A DNA stretch of 64,000 nt from Halorubrum sp. Atlit-26R (GCF_003666015.1 NZ_QPLT01000003.1:186001-250000), one strand, 5' to 3'; counted from the first letter of the stretch, positions 42,142 through 52,263 are shown. Translations and numbers: made by a program. Notes: a model not told the origin generated them from the sequence alone.

Positions 42142-45033
42142 ATGGAACCGGCGGACCGAGAGACGGCGACCGGGCTGCCGCCCGGGATCGCGGCCGCCCG
42201 CGAGGAGCTCACGCCGATGCTCTCGCAGTACGCCGACCTGTGTGCCGCCCACGAGGACGCGCTCGTCTTGTTCCAGGTCGGCGACTTCTACGAGGCGTTC
42301 TGCGAGGCGGCCGAGACCGTCGCCCGCGTCTGCGAGGTGACGCTGACGGAGCGGTCCGACTCGACCGGCGACTACCCGATGGCCGGGATCCCCATCGACA
42401 ACGCCGCGCCCTACCTCGAATCGCTGCTCGACGCGGGCTACCGCGTCGCGCTCGGCGATCAGGTCGAGGACGCCGAGCAGGCGTCCGGCCTCGTCGACCG
42501 CGCGGTCACCGAGGTGATCACGCCCGGCACTGTCGTCGAGGACGACCTCCTCGAATCGGGAACGACGAACTACGTCGCGGCGGTCGCGGCCGAGGCCGAC
42601 GGGGGCGACGAGGGGTCCGACGCCCTTCCCGGGACCGTTGGCCTCGCCGCCGTCGACGTCTCGACCGGCGAGTGCCTCGTCACGTCGGGCGACCGGGACG
42701 CGGTCGCGGGCGAGCTGGACCGGATCGCGCCGGCGGAGCTCATCTCGGGCCCCGACGCGCCCGAGTTCGACCCCGCCGACGCCGAGCGCGGCTGGACGAC
42801 CCACGACTACGACGCGGGCGCCTTCGACCGCCGGACCGCGACCGAGCGGCTGGAGCCGTACCTCCCGGCGCCCGACCGCCGCTTCGAGTCCGACGCGGAG
42901 CTGCGGGCGGCCGGCGCCGTGCTCGCGTACGCCGAGTACACGCAGGGCGACGACGGACCGCTCGCGTACGTCACCAGAATCCGACGGTACGACCCCCGCG
43001 ACCGGCTCCGGCTCGACGCCGCCGCCCAGCGCAGCCTGGAGCTGTTCGAGAACCGCGGGCTGGGCGCGAGCGACACGCTGTTCGACGTCCTCGACGAGAC
43101 GAACTGCGCGCTCGGCCGCCGCTGCTTGGAGCGCTGGCTCCGGCGCCCGCTCGTCGGCGCCGACGCGATCCGGAGCCGCCACGACGCGGTCGGCGAGCTC
43201 GCGGACCGGAGCCTCGCCCGAGAGGGGGTCGCCGACGCGCTCGCGACCGCCTACGACCTCGAACGCCTGGTGAGCCGCGTCTCGCGGGGGCGGGCGGACG
43301 CCCGCGACCTGCGCTCGCTCCATCAGACGCTCGCGGTCGTGCCCGAACTGAAGGCGACGCTGGCGGGCACCGAGGGAGCAGATGGGGCGGCCGGCGACGA
43401 CGACGCGGACGCGTCGCTCCCCCGCACCGACCACCTCAGCGACCTCCGCGACCGGCTCAACGAGCTGACCGCGGTCCGCGAGCTGATCGACGGCGCGATC
43501 GCGACCGACCCGCCGCAGGAGATCACCGAGGGCGGGGTGATCCGCGAGGGGTTCGACGACGACCTCGACGACCTGCGCACCACCGAGCGCGAGGGTCGCG
43601 AGTGGGTCGCGGAGTTGGAGGCGAGCGAGCGCGAGCGCACCGGGATCGACTCGCTGTCGGTCGGTCACAACCAGGTCCACGGCTACTACATCGAGGTGAC
43701 CGACGCGAACCTCGACCGAGTCCCCGACGACTACCGGCGCCGACAGACGCTGAAGAACAGCGAGCGCTACGTCACCCCGGAGCTGAAGGAGCGGGAGGAG
43801 GAGATCGTCGGCGCCGCCGAGCGCGCGGACGCCATGGAGTACGAGCTGTTCGTCGACGTCCGGGAGCGCGTCGCGAGCGAGACCGAGCGGATTCAGGACC
43901 TCGCCGACGCGCTCGCCGAGCTCGACGCGCTGACCTCGCTCGCCGCGGTCGCGGTCGAACGCGACTACGTCAGGCCCGAACTGCGCGAGGACGCCGCGCA
44001 CGCGGGCGACGGCGAATCCGCCACCGCCGGGGACCCCGCCGCCGGCATCGAGATCGAGGGCGGCAGACACCCGGTCGTCGAGCGGGCCGAGGAGTCGTTC
44101 GTCCCGAACGACGCCGACCTCCCGCGCGGCTCGGTCGCCGTGATCACGGGGCCGAACATGAGCGGGAAGTCGACGTACATGCGGTCGGTCGCGCTCGCGG
44201 TCGTGCTCGCGCAGACCGGGTCGTTCGTCCCTGCCCAGGCCGCCTCGCTCCCCGTCTTCGACCGGCTGTTCACCCGCGTCGGCGCCTCCGACGACATCGC
44301 CGGCGGCCAGTCGACGTTCATGCGCGAGATGAGCGAGCTGACGGAGATACTCCACGACGCGGGCGCCGACTCGCTCGTCCTCCTCGACGAGGTCGGCCGC
44401 GGCACCGCCACCACCGACGGGCGGGCCATCGCCCGTGCGGCCGCCGAGTTCCTCCACGACGAGCTCGGCGCGACCGCCCTCTTCGCCACGCACTACCACG
44501 GTCTCACGGACCTCGCCGACGAGCGCGAGCGCGTCTTCAACCTCCACTTCACCGCCACTCGCGAGGACGGCGACGTGACCTTCCTCCACCGGGTCGTCCC
44601 CGGCGCCTCCTCCTCCTCGTACGGCGTCGAGGTCGCTGAGCTCGCCGGCGTCCCCGGTCCGGTCGTCGACCGCGCCCGCGACCTCGTCGCCGCGGAGGAG
44701 GCGGACCGCGAGCGGTCGGCGAGCGGGGCCGAGGCCAGTCAGGAGGAGGTGACGGACGGAGAAGAGCCGGACGACGCGGACCGCGACGGCGACGCGTCCC
44801 TGGAGGAGTTCCCCGCGGAAGAGGCGTCGGACGAGCGGGACCGGGACGGGCCGGAGGCGGGCGACGGCTCGAGCGAGACGGCTCCGCCGACGAACGACGC
44901 CGAAGGGGAAGCCGCCGGCGCGCCCCCGGGCCTCGCAGCGGCGCTCCGCGACCTCGACCTCGCCCGGATGACGCCGATCGAGGCGCTGAACGCCCTCCAC
45001 AACCTCCAGTCGAAGGTCGATGATGACGGGTGA
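42142..45033 (+). CDS. mutS: DNA mismatch repair protein MutS
   Basis: This 963-residue protein has the MutS I mismatch-binding domain with [15 protein letters not shown] text ([13 protein letters not shown]; the Phe-x-Glu motif is intact), connector, lever and clamp domains, and the ATPase with Walker [10 protein letters not shown] (about residues 670-678), [14 protein letters not shown], and ATHYHGL. The C terminus ends [20 protein letters not shown], which matches the bacterial MutS tetramerisation helices. An acidic Asp/Glu spacer of about 70 residues precedes it, a haloarchaeal feature. A GTTTATG box 27 bp upstream supports the ATG at 42142. It overlaps mutL. Confidence 0.95.
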   Translation: MEPADRETATGLPPGIAAAREELTPMLSQYADLCAAHEDALVLFQVGDFYEAFCEAAETVARVCEVTLTERSDSTGDYPMAGIPIDNAAPYLESLLDAGYRVALGDQVEDAEQASGLVDRAVTEVITPGTVVEDDLLESGTTNYVAAVAAEADGGDEGSDALPGTVGLAAVDVSTGECLVTSGDRDAVAGELDRIAPAELISGPDAPEFDPADAERGWTTHDYDAGAFDRRTATERLEPYLPAPDRRFESDAELRAAGAVLAYAEYTQGDDGPLAYVTRIRRYDPRDRLRLDAAAQRSLELFENRGLGASDTLFDVLDETNCALGRRCLERWLRRPLVGADAIRSRHDAVGELADRSLAREGVADALATAYDLERLVSRVSRGRADARDLRSLHQTLAVVPELKATLAGTEGADGAAGDDDADASLPRTDHLSDLRDRLNELTAVRELIDGAIATDPPQEITEGGVIREGFDDDLDDLRTTEREGREWVAELEASERERTGIDSLSVGHNQVHGYYIEVTDANLDRVPDDYRRRQTLKNSERYVTPELKEREEEIVGAAERADAMEYELFVDVRERVASETERIQDLADALAELDALTSLAAVAVERDYVRPELREDAAHAGDGESATAGDPAAGIEIEGGRHPVVERAEESFVPNDADLPRGSVAVITGPNMSGKSTYMRSVALAVVLAQTGSFVPAQAASLPVFDRLFTRVGASDDIAGGQSTFMREMSELTEILHDAGADSLVLLDEVGRGTATTDGRAIARAAAEFLHDELGATALFATHYHGLTDLADERERVFNLHFTATREDGDVTFLHRVVPGASSSSYGVEVAELAGVPGPVVDRARDLVAAEEADRERSASGAEASQEEVTDGEEPDDADRDGDASLEEFPAEEASDERDRDGPEAGDGSSETAPPTNDAEGEAAGAPPGLAAALRDLDLARMTPIEALNALHNLQSKVDDDG

Positions 45034-46792
45034 GCGAGAGGCCGGTCGCGGTGCGCCCGATGCCGACGATTCAGCCGACGGCGAGAGTCGCGTCCGGCGG
45101 CTCGACCGGGAGACGGTCGACCGGATCGCGGCCGGCGAGGTCGTCACGCGGCCCGCGCGGGTCGTCGGCGAACTCGTCGACAACGCGCTCGACGCCGGCG
45201 CCTCCCGGATCGAGGTCGCCGTCGACGGCGACGGCACCGACCGGATCCGCGTCGCGGACGACGGCCGCGGGATGGGCCGCGCGGACGCGGCCCGTGCCGT
45301 CGAGCGGCACGCGACGAGCAAGTTAGCGCCCGACGGCGACCCGGTCGGGGTCGAGTCGCTCGGCTTCCGCGGCGAGGCGCTCGCGGCGATCGCGGAGGCC
45401 GCCCGGCTCGAACTCGTGACGAGCCCCGGCGACGGGGTCGGCACGCGCATCGTCGTCGACGGGACCGCGGGAGACGCAGAACGCGCGGAGCGGCCCCGCG
45501 GCGGGCAGCACGTCGACGTCGAGCCCGCGGGCCGCGCCCGGGGGACGACGGTCGTCGTCGAGGACCTCTTCGAGACGCGACCGGCCCGCCGGGAGTCGCT
45601 CGCGGGCGCGAGCGCGGAGTTCGCGCGGGTCTCCTCGCTCGTCGCCGACTACGCGCTGGCGAACCCGTCGGTCGCGTTCTCGCTCGACCACGACGGGTCG
45701 GCGACGCTGTCGACGCCCGGGACCGACCGCACGGACGCCCTCCTCGGCGTGTACGACCGCGACACCGCGAGCCGGTCGACGACCGTCGACGCGAGCGTCG
45801 ACGTGGGGTCGAGTTCGGTCGACGTCGCCGGCGCGCTGGCGTACCCGTCCGTGACCCGCTCGACCCGCGACCACGTCCGCGTCTCCGTGAACGGGCGCCC
45901 GGTCCGGAACGACCGGCTCGCGGCCGCGGTGCGCGAGGGGTACGGCCGGCTCCTTCCCGACGGGCGGGAGCCGGTCGCCGCGGTCGACGTCTCGCTGCCG
46001 CCGGACCGCGTCGACCCGAACGTCCACCCGGCGAAGCGGGAGGTGGGGCTCCGCGACGCCGACGCGGTCGCGGACGCGGTCTCGTCGGTCGTCGAGGACG
46101 CGCTCACGGGCGCGGACCTCCGGCGGAGCGCGGACGTCGCGACCGGGCTCGACGCCGCGCTCGAACCGGTCGGCGCGGGTGACGGCTCGCGCCCCGGTAC
46201 CTTCGACGACGCCGAGCCGATCGGCGTCTTCCGCGACCTCTACGTCCTCGTCGAGGCCGATAACGAACTGCTCGTGATCGACGGGCACGCCGCCCACGAG
46301 CGGGTGAACTACGAGCGGCTGGCGAGGGCGTTCGACGGCGACCCCGTGCCGACCGCGGCGCTCGACCCGCCCGCCACCGTCTCGCTGTCGACCGACGAGG
46401 CGGCGGCCGCGCGGGCGCACGCCGACGACCTCGCCGCGCTCGGCTTCGAGACCGAGGCGTTCGGCGGCGGCACGCGCCGCCTGCGGACCGTCCCCGGGCC
46501 GTTCGGTCGGACCGCGGACGCGGACGCCTTCCGCGACGCGCTCGCGGCGGTCTCGGGCGCGGAGGGGGGTCGCGGCGCCTCGCGGGACGCGCGCGACGAC
46601 CTGCTCGCCGACCTCGCGTGTCACCCGTCGCTGAAGCGCGGCGACTTCTCGGAACTCGGCGACGAGGACCTCCGGGCCCTGCTCGACCGCCTCGGCGAGT
46701 GCGACCGCCCGTACGCCTGCCCGCACGGCCGGCCGACCGTTCTCTCCGTCGACGAGGCGACGTTCGCGGCCGGATTCGGTCGGGATCGGTGA
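45020..46792 (+). CDS. mutL: DNA mismatch repair protein MutL
   Basis: This 590-residue GHKL ATPase has [35 protein letters not shown] (motif I), ADDGRGM (motif II), RHATSKL and [14 protein letters not shown]-terminal endonuclease-like domain ends with [13 protein letters not shown], and [12 protein letters not shown] is a putative zinc-binding part. The ATG at 45020 overlaps mutS by 14 bases and is followed by a second in-frame ATG, one codon later. MutS and MutL act together in mismatch repair; haloarchaea also have NucS, whose gene is not in the window. Weak homology to bacterial MutL is expected here because of acidic inserts. Confidence 0.95.
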   Translation: MMTGEREAGRGAPDADDSADGESRVRRLDRETVDRIAAGEVVTRPARVVGELVDNALDAGASRIEVAVDGDGTDRIRVADDGRGMGRADAARAVERHATSKLAPDGDPVGVESLGFRGEALAAIAEAARLELVTSPGDGVGTRIVVDGTAGDAERAERPRGGQHVDVEPAGRARGTTVVVEDLFETRPARRESLAGASAEFARVSSLVADYALANPSVAFSLDHDGSATLSTPGTDRTDALLGVYDRDTASRSTTVDASVDVGSSSVDVAGALAYPSVTRSTRDHVRVSVNGRPVRNDRLAAAVREGYGRLLPDGREPVAAVDVSLPPDRVDPNVHPAKREVGLRDADAVADAVSSVVEDALTGADLRRSADVATGLDAALEPVGAGDGSRPGTFDDAEPIGVFRDLYVLVEADNELLVIDGHAAHERVNYERLARAFDGDPVPTAALDPPATVSLSTDEAAAARAHADDLAALGFETEAFGGGTRRLRTVPGPFGRTADADAFRDALAAVSGAEGGRGASRDARDDLLADLACHPSLKRGDFSELGDEDLRALLDRLGECDRPYACPHGRPTVLSVDEATFAAGFGRDR

Positions 46793-46897
46793 GTCGAGGA
46801 CCGGGGCCGTAGAGCCGGGAACCGGTGCGCTCGACGGCGAGACCGATAAGGGGCCCCGACCGGTATCTATTAACACGATGAGGACGGGGGTACTCGC

Positions 46898-47416
46898 ATG
46901 GGAGAGCGGACCGAAGTGACGCGGGGATCCCTGCCGCGAGAGCGGTCTGCGGGCCGCTTCTCGGGGCCCGACGGCCTCCGCGACGTCGTCGAGCGGATCC
47001 TCGCGTGGCTTCGGGAGCGACGCGGGTCCGGCCTGAAGGGCGTCTCGACGGCGACGACCATGCGGAACGTCGTCGACGCGGACGCGCTCGCCGAGGAGAC
47101 GCCGCCGAAGTGGACGGTCTGCCACGACGTGGTCACCTACGGCGCGGACTCGCTCACTGACGTGCTCGTCTTCAGGCACGACCCCAGCAGACAGGACCTC
47201 GTGGTGATGCCGGAGCGCAACACCGATCCGGAGGGAGAGGTCAGCTTCTACCACGCCGACCGCACGAGGGGCGCGCGCCACCTGTTGTCGATCGGCGCGG
47301 ACTCGCTCACGGTGGCGCTGAGCTACGTGTTAGAGCGCATCGAGCGGTTCGAGCGGCTGTTCACCGGACGCGGGAGGGAACTCCCGAGCGGCTACACCGG
47401 CCCGTCGGAGCGATAA
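46898..47416 (+). CDS. Hypothetical protein
   Basis: This 172-residue protein has no motif I recognise. Its N-terminal 60 residues are basic. The middle (PPKWTVCHDVVTYGADSLTDVLVFRHDPSRQDLVVMPERN) and the end (ARHLLSIGADSLTVALSYVLERIERFERLF) look like a compact alpha/beta domain. CTATTAA centred 27 bp upstream supports the ATG and a leaderless transcript. It follows mutL by about 105 bp and is convergent with the MscS gene. Conserved in haloarchaea is likely but unverified. Confidence 0.55.
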   Translation: MGERTEVTRGSLPRERSAGRFSGPDGLRDVVERILAWLRERRGSGLKGVSTATTMRNVVDADALAEETPPKWTVCHDVVTYGADSLTDVLVFRHDPSRQDLVVMPERNTDPEGEVSFYHADRTRGARHLLSIGADSLTVALSYVLERIERFERLFTGRGRELPSGYTGPSER

Positions 47417-47438
47417 CGAGCCGCCGCGTCGATCCGAG

Positions 47439-48674
47439 TCAGACGGACCGGTCTCGCGGCCGCCCGTCGCCGTTCTCGCCGGACCGTTCGACGCGCTCGA
47501 CCGTCTCGTCCGCTTCGGCCGTCTCGGGCGGGTAGGAGACGGTCCGCTGCGGGTACGGGATCGAGATGCCGGCGTCGGCGAAGCGGTCTTGGATCTCCTC
47601 GACCGCGGTCGCCTTCGAGCGCCACCGAGCCTGCGGGGTCGGGGGATCGATCCAGAACCGGAGGTCGAGGAGGATCGCGGAGTCGCCGAACCCGGACGGG
47701 ATCGCGTACGGCTCGGGGTTGTTCGCGATCGTGTCGATCCCGGCGAGGACGTCCTCGGCGATCCCGGCCGCCTCGTCGGGGTCGTCGTCGTAGCCGATCC
47801 CCACCTCCATGTGGATACGGAGGCGGCCCTCGCGGCTCCGGTTCGTGATCGCCTGGTTGGCGACGAGGTCGTTCGGCACCACGACGTACTCCCCGTCGAA
47901 GTTGCGCATGTGGGTGTTCATGATCGTGATGTCGGTGACGAACCCCTCCTCGTCGCCGATCTCCACCCAGTCGCCGATCTCGAACGGCCGCGAGAACATC
48001 AGCACGAAGCCGGCGAGGAGCGACCCGAGCGTCTGCCGGGCCGCCATCCCGAGGACGATCCCGAGGAAGCCCGCGCCGACGAGGAGGCCGCCGAGGTTCA
48101 CGCCCCAGACGCCGAGGACGGTGATGCCGGCGAGCACGAGCAGGCCGACCTGCGCGAGCCGGGTGAGGAGCTGTTCCTGGTGGGCGGTGATCCGGTCGCT
48201 GTCGGCCGACAGGTCGGCGACGTACGCCTCGATCACGTCGCTGACGACGTAGGCGCCGCCGAGCAACACCGCCGAGACGACGACCTGCGCGCCGACCGTA
48301 AGGGCGTTCTCCGCGACCGGCGACACCGCGACCACGACGTCGAACCGCCCCCACAGCGTCAGCACGGCGACGCCGGCGAGCGCGAACAGCCCCAACTGGA
48401 GGACGCCGACCGCGAGCCGCAGGAGGAACGACGACGGGACGCCGTCTCGGAGCGTCTCGATCGCTCCCTCGGTCGACTCCGCTAAGCGTTCGTCGACGAG
48501 CCGCTCGACCCAGCCCGCGGCGGTCCGCTCGCCGGCGCGGACGGCCTTCGGTAACAGTAGCCACCCGACCGCGAGCGTGCCGAGGGCGATGGCGGCGGTG
48601 ACCGCCAGTCGCCCCTCCGTGCTCGAGACGTCGCTCAACACCGCCCCGACACGGGCGCCGAGTCCGCTGATCAC
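47439..48674 (-). CDS. Mechanosensitive ion channel, MscS family
   Basis: This 411-residue protein has an N-terminal extra-helix region with about four hydrophobic segments. The MscS core follows: GGLLVGAGFLGIVLGMAARQTLGSLLAGFVLMFSRPFEIGDWVEI is the pore helix TM3 with its Gly/Ala-rich face and the start of the beta domain. The tail domain includes FVTDITIMNTHMRNFDGEYVVVPNDLVANQAI. The channel relieves osmotic downshock. A GATAACGG box 27 bp upstream of the ATG fits leaderless transcription. C-terminal residues are acidic/polar. Confidence 0.92.
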   Translation of the reverse strand: MISGLGARVGAVLSDVSSTEGRLAVTAAIALGTLAVGWLLLPKAVRAGERTAAGWVERLVDERLAESTEGAIETLRDGVPSSFLLRLAVGVLQLGLFALAGVAVLTLWGRFDVVVAVSPVAENALTVGAQVVVSAVLLGGAYVVSDVIEAYVADLSADSDRITAHQEQLLTRLAQVGLLVLAGITVLGVWGVNLGGLLVGAGFLGIVLGMAARQTLGSLLAGFVLMFSRPFEIGDWVEIGDEEGFVTDITIMNTHMRNFDGEYVVVPNDLVANQAITNRSREGRLRIHMEVGIGYDDDPDEAAGIAEDVLAGIDTIANNPEPYAIPSGFGDSAILLDLRFWIDPPTPQARWRSKATAVEEIQDRFADAGISIPYPQRTVSYPPETAEADETVERVERSGENGDGRPRDRSV

Positions 48675-48780
48675 GGTCGTTGGTTCGCCGCCGACCGGAT
48701 AACGGATCCGACGCGAGTCTCAGCCGAGAGAATCGGGGCGGCCGCTCCCGGGAATCTGGCCGCGGAGGTGAAGCGGTCCG

Positions 48781-50103
48781 TCACCGACCCCGGCGGAGTT
48801 CCTCTATCAGCTGTTCGATGAGCGCCGACTGCCGGTCGAGGCGCTCGGACTGCGCCTCGACGGTGCGCCGCAGCGCGGCGACCTCGCTCGCGAGGTCGGC
48901 GTCCTCGACGCCGGCGCTCTCGAACGGCGATCCGTCGAACGCGTCGTCTCCGGGAACGGGACCGTCGGCGTTGGCGTCGGCGTCGCCGATTGGGCCCCCC
49001 GTCGCCGAGTCGGCGCCGGTCGCGTCCGCCGCGAGCGCCTCGGCGTCGACCGCGGACGCGGACTCGTCTCCGGCCGCCCGTTCGATCCCATCGGCGGCCG
49101 ACGCGGACTCCGTCGCGGTCGCGTCGTCGAGGGGGTCCGCCGTCGCTTCGTCGACGCTCGCGTCCGTTGCGAGGGGGTCCGCACCCAGCGGATCGTCGGC
49201 GGCGGCTTCCGACGACCCGGCGATCGACTCGGCAGTTGACTCGGCCGACTGCGACGCCGCGGCGCCCGGGTCGGCGGCGTCGTCGGCCGCGGAGCCGGGA
49301 CCGGACTCGGCGGTCGGATCGGCGGCGGTCGCGCCGTCCAGTTCCGTTTCGGGCCCGTCGGCGTCGGCCTCCGCGTCGGCGGCGGGGGACGCCGAGAGGG
49401 GATCGGGCCCCTCGCCGAAGTCGGTCGTTCCGCTCGCCTCCGCGTCCGGCGCCGACTCCTCGGCCTCGGCGGCGGCGACGCGGAACTCCTCTAAGCTCTC
49501 GACGCCGTGGAACGAGCACACCGCGTCGGCGAGCGTCTCCCGGACCGCGCGGGCGGACTCGTTGGGGGCCTTGAACCGCTCCGAGCGGCCGTCGTGGACG
49601 AGGACGACCGCGGTGGCGACGGTCCCCTCCTCGAAGTCGAGACCGGTGAGGTCCTCGTAGTGGAACTCCTCGAACTCGGGGTCCCAGACGGCCGAGCCGA
49701 CGTGTTTGACCAGCCGCTCGCTGGTGACGATGAGGGTGAGCTCGGAGAAGCGGAAGGTGCGCACGACCGTCTCCCCGGTGGCGGTGACGCCGCTCGCCGA
49801 GAGGACTCCCGCGAGAATCGGGTGGAGGACGTCGTCGACGCGCTTGGCGGGGACCGAGAGCGTCTCGTCGCCGTCGAGGCCGTACCCGAGGGTGATCTTC
49901 GCCTTGCGGCGGCCCGTCGAGACCTCGATCCGCTCGACGTCGTGGCCGTACTCGTCGACGGACTCGTCGGACAGCAGCCCGTCGCCGCGGAAGACGAGGG
50001 TCCGGGTGGGCGTGACCGCGAGTCGATCGTCGCCGCCCAGCGGCACCTCGGCGACGACGTCCTCGTCGCCGACGGTCGCCGCGAGCAGTTCGGGGAGGCT
50101 CAT
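48781..50103 (-). CDS. PH-like domain protein with acidic linker and coiled-coil tail
   Basis: This 440-residue protein has two regions at the N terminus that resemble bacterial PH-like domains (about 25-75: DRLAVTPTRTLVFRGDGLLSDESVDEYGHDVERIEVSTGRRKAKITLGY; about 105-150: TFRFSELTLIVTSERLVKHVGSAVWDPEFEEFHYEDLTGLDFEEGTVAT). A spacer of about 230 residues rich in Ala/Asp/Ser is disordered. The C terminus is a coiled coil (SEVAALRRTVEAQSERLDRQSALIEQLIEELRR). CATAAATC centred 27 bp upstream of the ATG at 50103 supports the start. Function unknown. Confidence 0.65.
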   Translation of the reverse strand: MSLPELLAATVGDEDVVAEVPLGGDDRLAVTPTRTLVFRGDGLLSDESVDEYGHDVERIEVSTGRRKAKITLGYGLDGDETLSVPAKRVDDVLHPILAGVLSASGVTATGETVVRTFRFSELTLIVTSERLVKHVGSAVWDPEFEEFHYEDLTGLDFEEGTVATAVVLVHDGRSERFKAPNESARAVRETLADAVCSFHGVESLEEFRVAAAEAEESAPDAEASGTTDFGEGPDPLSASPAADAEADADGPETELDGATAADPTAESGPGSAADDAADPGAAASQSAESTAESIAGSSEAAADDPLGADPLATDASVDEATADPLDDATATESASAADGIERAAGDESASAVDAEALAADATGADSATGGPIGDADANADGPVPGDDAFDGSPFESAGVEDADLASEVAALRRTVEAQSERLDRQSALIEQLIEELRRGR

Positions 50104-50263
50104 ACGCCCGGGATACGCCGCGCCCGGCATAAATCCGCTGGGTCGGCCGCGAGCGCGCGGCGAAACCGGTCGCGACGCTGCGGCTTCCGCGACACGGAAC
50201 CGCTTCGGAAGCGGCCGCCCGCGGCGATCTGCGATCGGTTCACAACCTCCCGACGGATGGGAA

Positions 50264-50271
50264 GGTTAAAG
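50264..50271 (+). promoter_or_regulatory. TATA box of the tRNA-Met gene
   Basis: GTTAAAG lies about 30 bp upstream of the tRNA 5' end, in an otherwise GC-rich gap. Confidence 0.55.
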
Positions 50272-50297
50272 AGTCTCATCGCGGTACGAAAAGGTGA

Positions 50298-50451
50298 GGC
50301 CGGGTGGCTTAGCTGGACATAGCGCCGCACTCATAGGGTTCGGAGATTCGGTGCGGTGACGCCTTGGAAGCGTCCGCGTCCTTCCCGTGGCTCCGCCGAG
50401 CCTCGGACCTGGGACATGCGGAGATCGTGGGTTCGGAGCCCACCCCGGCCA
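50298..50451 (+). tRNA. Elongator tRNA-Met (CAU) with intron
   Basis: The 5' arm GGCCGGG (50298-50304) pairs fully with CCCGGCC (50444-50450), with discriminator A at 50451. The D arm GCT-AGC, the anticodon stem CCGCA (50325-50329) with TGCGG (50417-50421), and the T stem GTGGG with CCCAC (50427-50443) are perfect. The anticodon CAU is at 50332-50334. An 80-nt intron lies after position 37. The 3' CCA is not encoded. Elongator tRNA-Met of Haloferax also contains an intron, so this supports haloarchaeal origin and elongator rather than initiator identity. Confidence 0.93.
50336..50415 (+). other. tRNA-Met intron, 80 nt
   Basis: The intron sits between anticodon-loop positions 37 and 38 (the usual archaeal site). 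It should be removed by the splicing endonuclease at a bulge-helix-bulge. In other haloarchaea the tRNA-Trp intron contains guide RNA; I see no clear box C/D here (no RTGATGA/CTGA pair), so no such function is claimed. Confidence 0.85.
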
Positions 50452-50546
50452 TACCTCTTTCCGTTGCTCGCGGAGCGTCGGCGCCGACGAAATCCTCGGA
50501 TGTCTCGGGCCGTCAGTGCGGATGTCTCGCCACATCAGTGACCTGC

Positions 50547-51041
50547 CTACACCGGAACCGCTTCGCCCGCGACCAGCGCGACCCCGACGACGACGCCACC
50601 CAGTCCCAACAGCCCGTAGTTCGCGAGCGGGTTCGCCGCCGTGAACAGGTCGAGCGTGTACTCGTCGTCTCGCACGGGCGCGTACGGCCGGACCCCCATC
50701 GGCGTGAGCGCGTCGGCGAGGAGGTGCGAGACGATCGTGACGGCGCCGAACAGGAACCCGGCGCCGCCGAACAGCAGCGCCTCGGCGACGCCGCTTTGGA
50801 GGCCGAGCGCTAGTCCTGCGATCCCGAATGCGACGCCGACGAGCAGCGCGAACCAGACGGTGTGGGTGATCCCTCGGTGTTTGACGAAGGGGACGCGCAT
50901 GTCGAGATCGGGGACCATCGCCAGCGAGGCGACGCCGGCCGCGCCGACGAGCCCGAGCTCTATCGAGGCGAGGGCCGTGACGAGGAACCCGAGCGGAGCG
51001 TAGACCACGAGCGACGCCCCGACGTGACCCTTCCGGTGCAT
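50547..51041 (-). CDS. YdjM/DUF457-like membrane metal-dependent hydrolase
   Basis: This 164-residue protein has about four hydrophobic helices and conserved His/Asp sites: HRKGHVGASLVVYAP at the start, VPDLDMRVPFVKHRGITHT, and HLLADALTPMGVRPYAP. These match the YdjM/DUF457 family, which resemble membrane metal-dependent hydrolases. The substrate is unknown. The start ATG 51041 is supported by the CCCTAAG box about 27 bp upstream. It is convergent with the tRNA-Met gene and divergent from the CBS gene. Confidence 0.87.
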   Translation of the reverse strand: MHRKGHVGASLVVYAPLGFLVTALASIELGLVGAAGVASLAMVPDLDMRVPFVKHRGITHTVWFALLVGVAFGIAGLALGLQSGVAEALLFGGAGFLFGAVTIVSHLLADALTPMGVRPYAPVRDDEYTLDLFTAANPLANYGLLGLGGVVVGVALVAGEAVPV

Positions 51042-51155
51042 GTGAGCGACTGCGTTCCCGGTCCCTAAGTCCGTTGCGTCGGCGAGCAGCGCGTCGCGCG
51101 TCCCGCCGCGTCGCCGGGGCGAAACGCCTACGGCCTCCCGCCGTGACGCTCCGGT

Positions 51156-51656
51156 ATGACACTGACCGCCCGCGACCTGATGGAACCGGACGTGAAGACG
51201 GTCTCGCCCGACGACGACGTCGCCGAGGCGTTCAAGCGGTTCGCCCGCTACGAGTTCAGCGGCTTCCCCGTCGTCGACGACGACGAGCGCGTGGTCGGCG
51301 TGATCACCGAGTCCGACCTCGTGGACCTGTTCGAGCCCGAGGACGAGACGCTGTGGATCCCCATCGGGCTCCCGCCGTTCGTCGACACGCTCTCGTATCA
51401 GGTGAAGCGCCCGTGGGCCGACCTCGACCTCGGCGTCGACATGCTCCGCAACGCGGACCGGCCCATCTCCGAGGTGATGAGCGCCGACGTGGCGACGGTG
51501 ACGCCCGACAGCGACGTCGACGACGTGCTGGACCTGCTCGTCGGCGACGACCCGGATATTAACCGCGTCCCCGTAGTCGACGAGGACGGACGGATCGTCG
51601 GGATCATCGCCCGGCAGGACGTGATCCGTGCGTTCCGCGACCGTCGACTAGAATAG
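51156..51656 (+). CDS. Two-CBS-domain protein
   Basis: This 166-residue protein consists of two CBS domains. The first (about 1-57) contains LMEPDVKTVSPDDDVAEAFKRFARYEFSGFPVVDDDERVVGVITESDLVDLF, and the second (about 105-166) contains VMSADVATVTPDSDVDDVLDLLVGDDPDINRVPVVDEDGRIVGIIARQDVI. CBS pairs bind adenosyl ligands or regulate enzymes and channels. No other domain is present, so it is probably a stand-alone regulator. It is monocistronic; repeat E7 starts 25 bp downstream. Confidence 0.92.
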   Translation: MTLTARDLMEPDVKTVSPDDDVAEAFKRFARYEFSGFPVVDDDERVVGVITESDLVDLFEPEDETLWIPIGLPPFVDTLSYQVKRPWADLDLGVDMLRNADRPISEVMSADVATVTPDSDVDDVLDLLVGDDPDINRVPVVDEDGRIVGIIARQDVIRAFRDRRLE

Positions 51657-51680
51657 GACGGATCGAGTCGTTCTAAGAGC

Positions 51681-52103
51681 TATTTATAAATAGCCGACCA
51701 TAGCTCGGCGGTGAACACCGCCAAAGCCCCAGCCGCTCGCTTATAAATGAGTGACTGTCGATCGACGGCGAACACCGCCAAAACCCCGGTCGCTCGCTTA
51801 TAAATGAGTGACTGTCGATCGACGGCGAACACCTCCAAAGCCCCAGCCGCGAGGCGGGCGCACGCTCGCTGCGCTCCTCACTCGGTCGCTCACTCCGTTC
51901 ACTCCCTCGTTGCGGTGCTTACGTCACCTGCGCCCGCCTCGCGGCTGCCCCTTTGAGTCCCGCCCCGCACCGCTCCGCACCGCACCTCAGGCCTCCCCAG
52001 CCTCGCCGCTCGCTCCCTCCGGTCGCTCGCGGCGTCCCTCGCGCGTGCGACTCGCGGCCTCCGGCCGCTCGTCGGCACGCGCCGACCGCACCGCCGTTTA
52101 TAA
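51681..52103 (-). repeat. Dispersed structured repeat element E7 (candidate ncRNA, minus strand)
   Basis: Read on the minus strand, the TATA-like TTATAAAC at 52095-52102 precedes the core start (about 52072) by 27 bp. Hairpin 1 pairs GCGGCC with GGCCGC over a GGA loop; hairpin 2 pairs CGCCGC with GCGGCG; hairpin 3 pairs 51929-51947 with 51844-51862 (19 perfect positions). Three 57-bp tail units contain the complement of CTGGGGCTTT at 51837-51846, 51780-51789 (decayed) and 51723-51732, each with TTTATAA. Both neighbouring genes are on the plus strand. 52104-52263 shows only the promoter of the next gene. Confidence 0.85.
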
Positions 52104-52263
52104 GCGATTCTCACGTCTACTCACTCGTTTTTAAATATCACATCGCTGTCGGCGGGTTGATCCGCCGGCTCGACATCTGTTCGCCCGACAGTCCCGAACC
52201 GACGGGACCGCGGTGGCGCCGAGGGACAGCCTCTTACCGGTCGACCGTCAGGAACGGACGGAC

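Noticed and set aside
42094..45450. Very long minus-strand ORF opposite mutS/mutL
   Set aside because: Shadow of MutS/MutL coding in the GC3-rich frame; no domains.
50336..50415. C/D box guide RNA in the tRNA-Met intron
   Set aside because: No convincing box C and box D pair was found.
3951..52103. Insertion sequence or known MITE identity for E1-E7
   Set aside because: No transposase is nearby and the palindromic TTTATAAA ends are too short to count as terminal inverted repeats. The possibility of a non-autonomous mobile element stays open.
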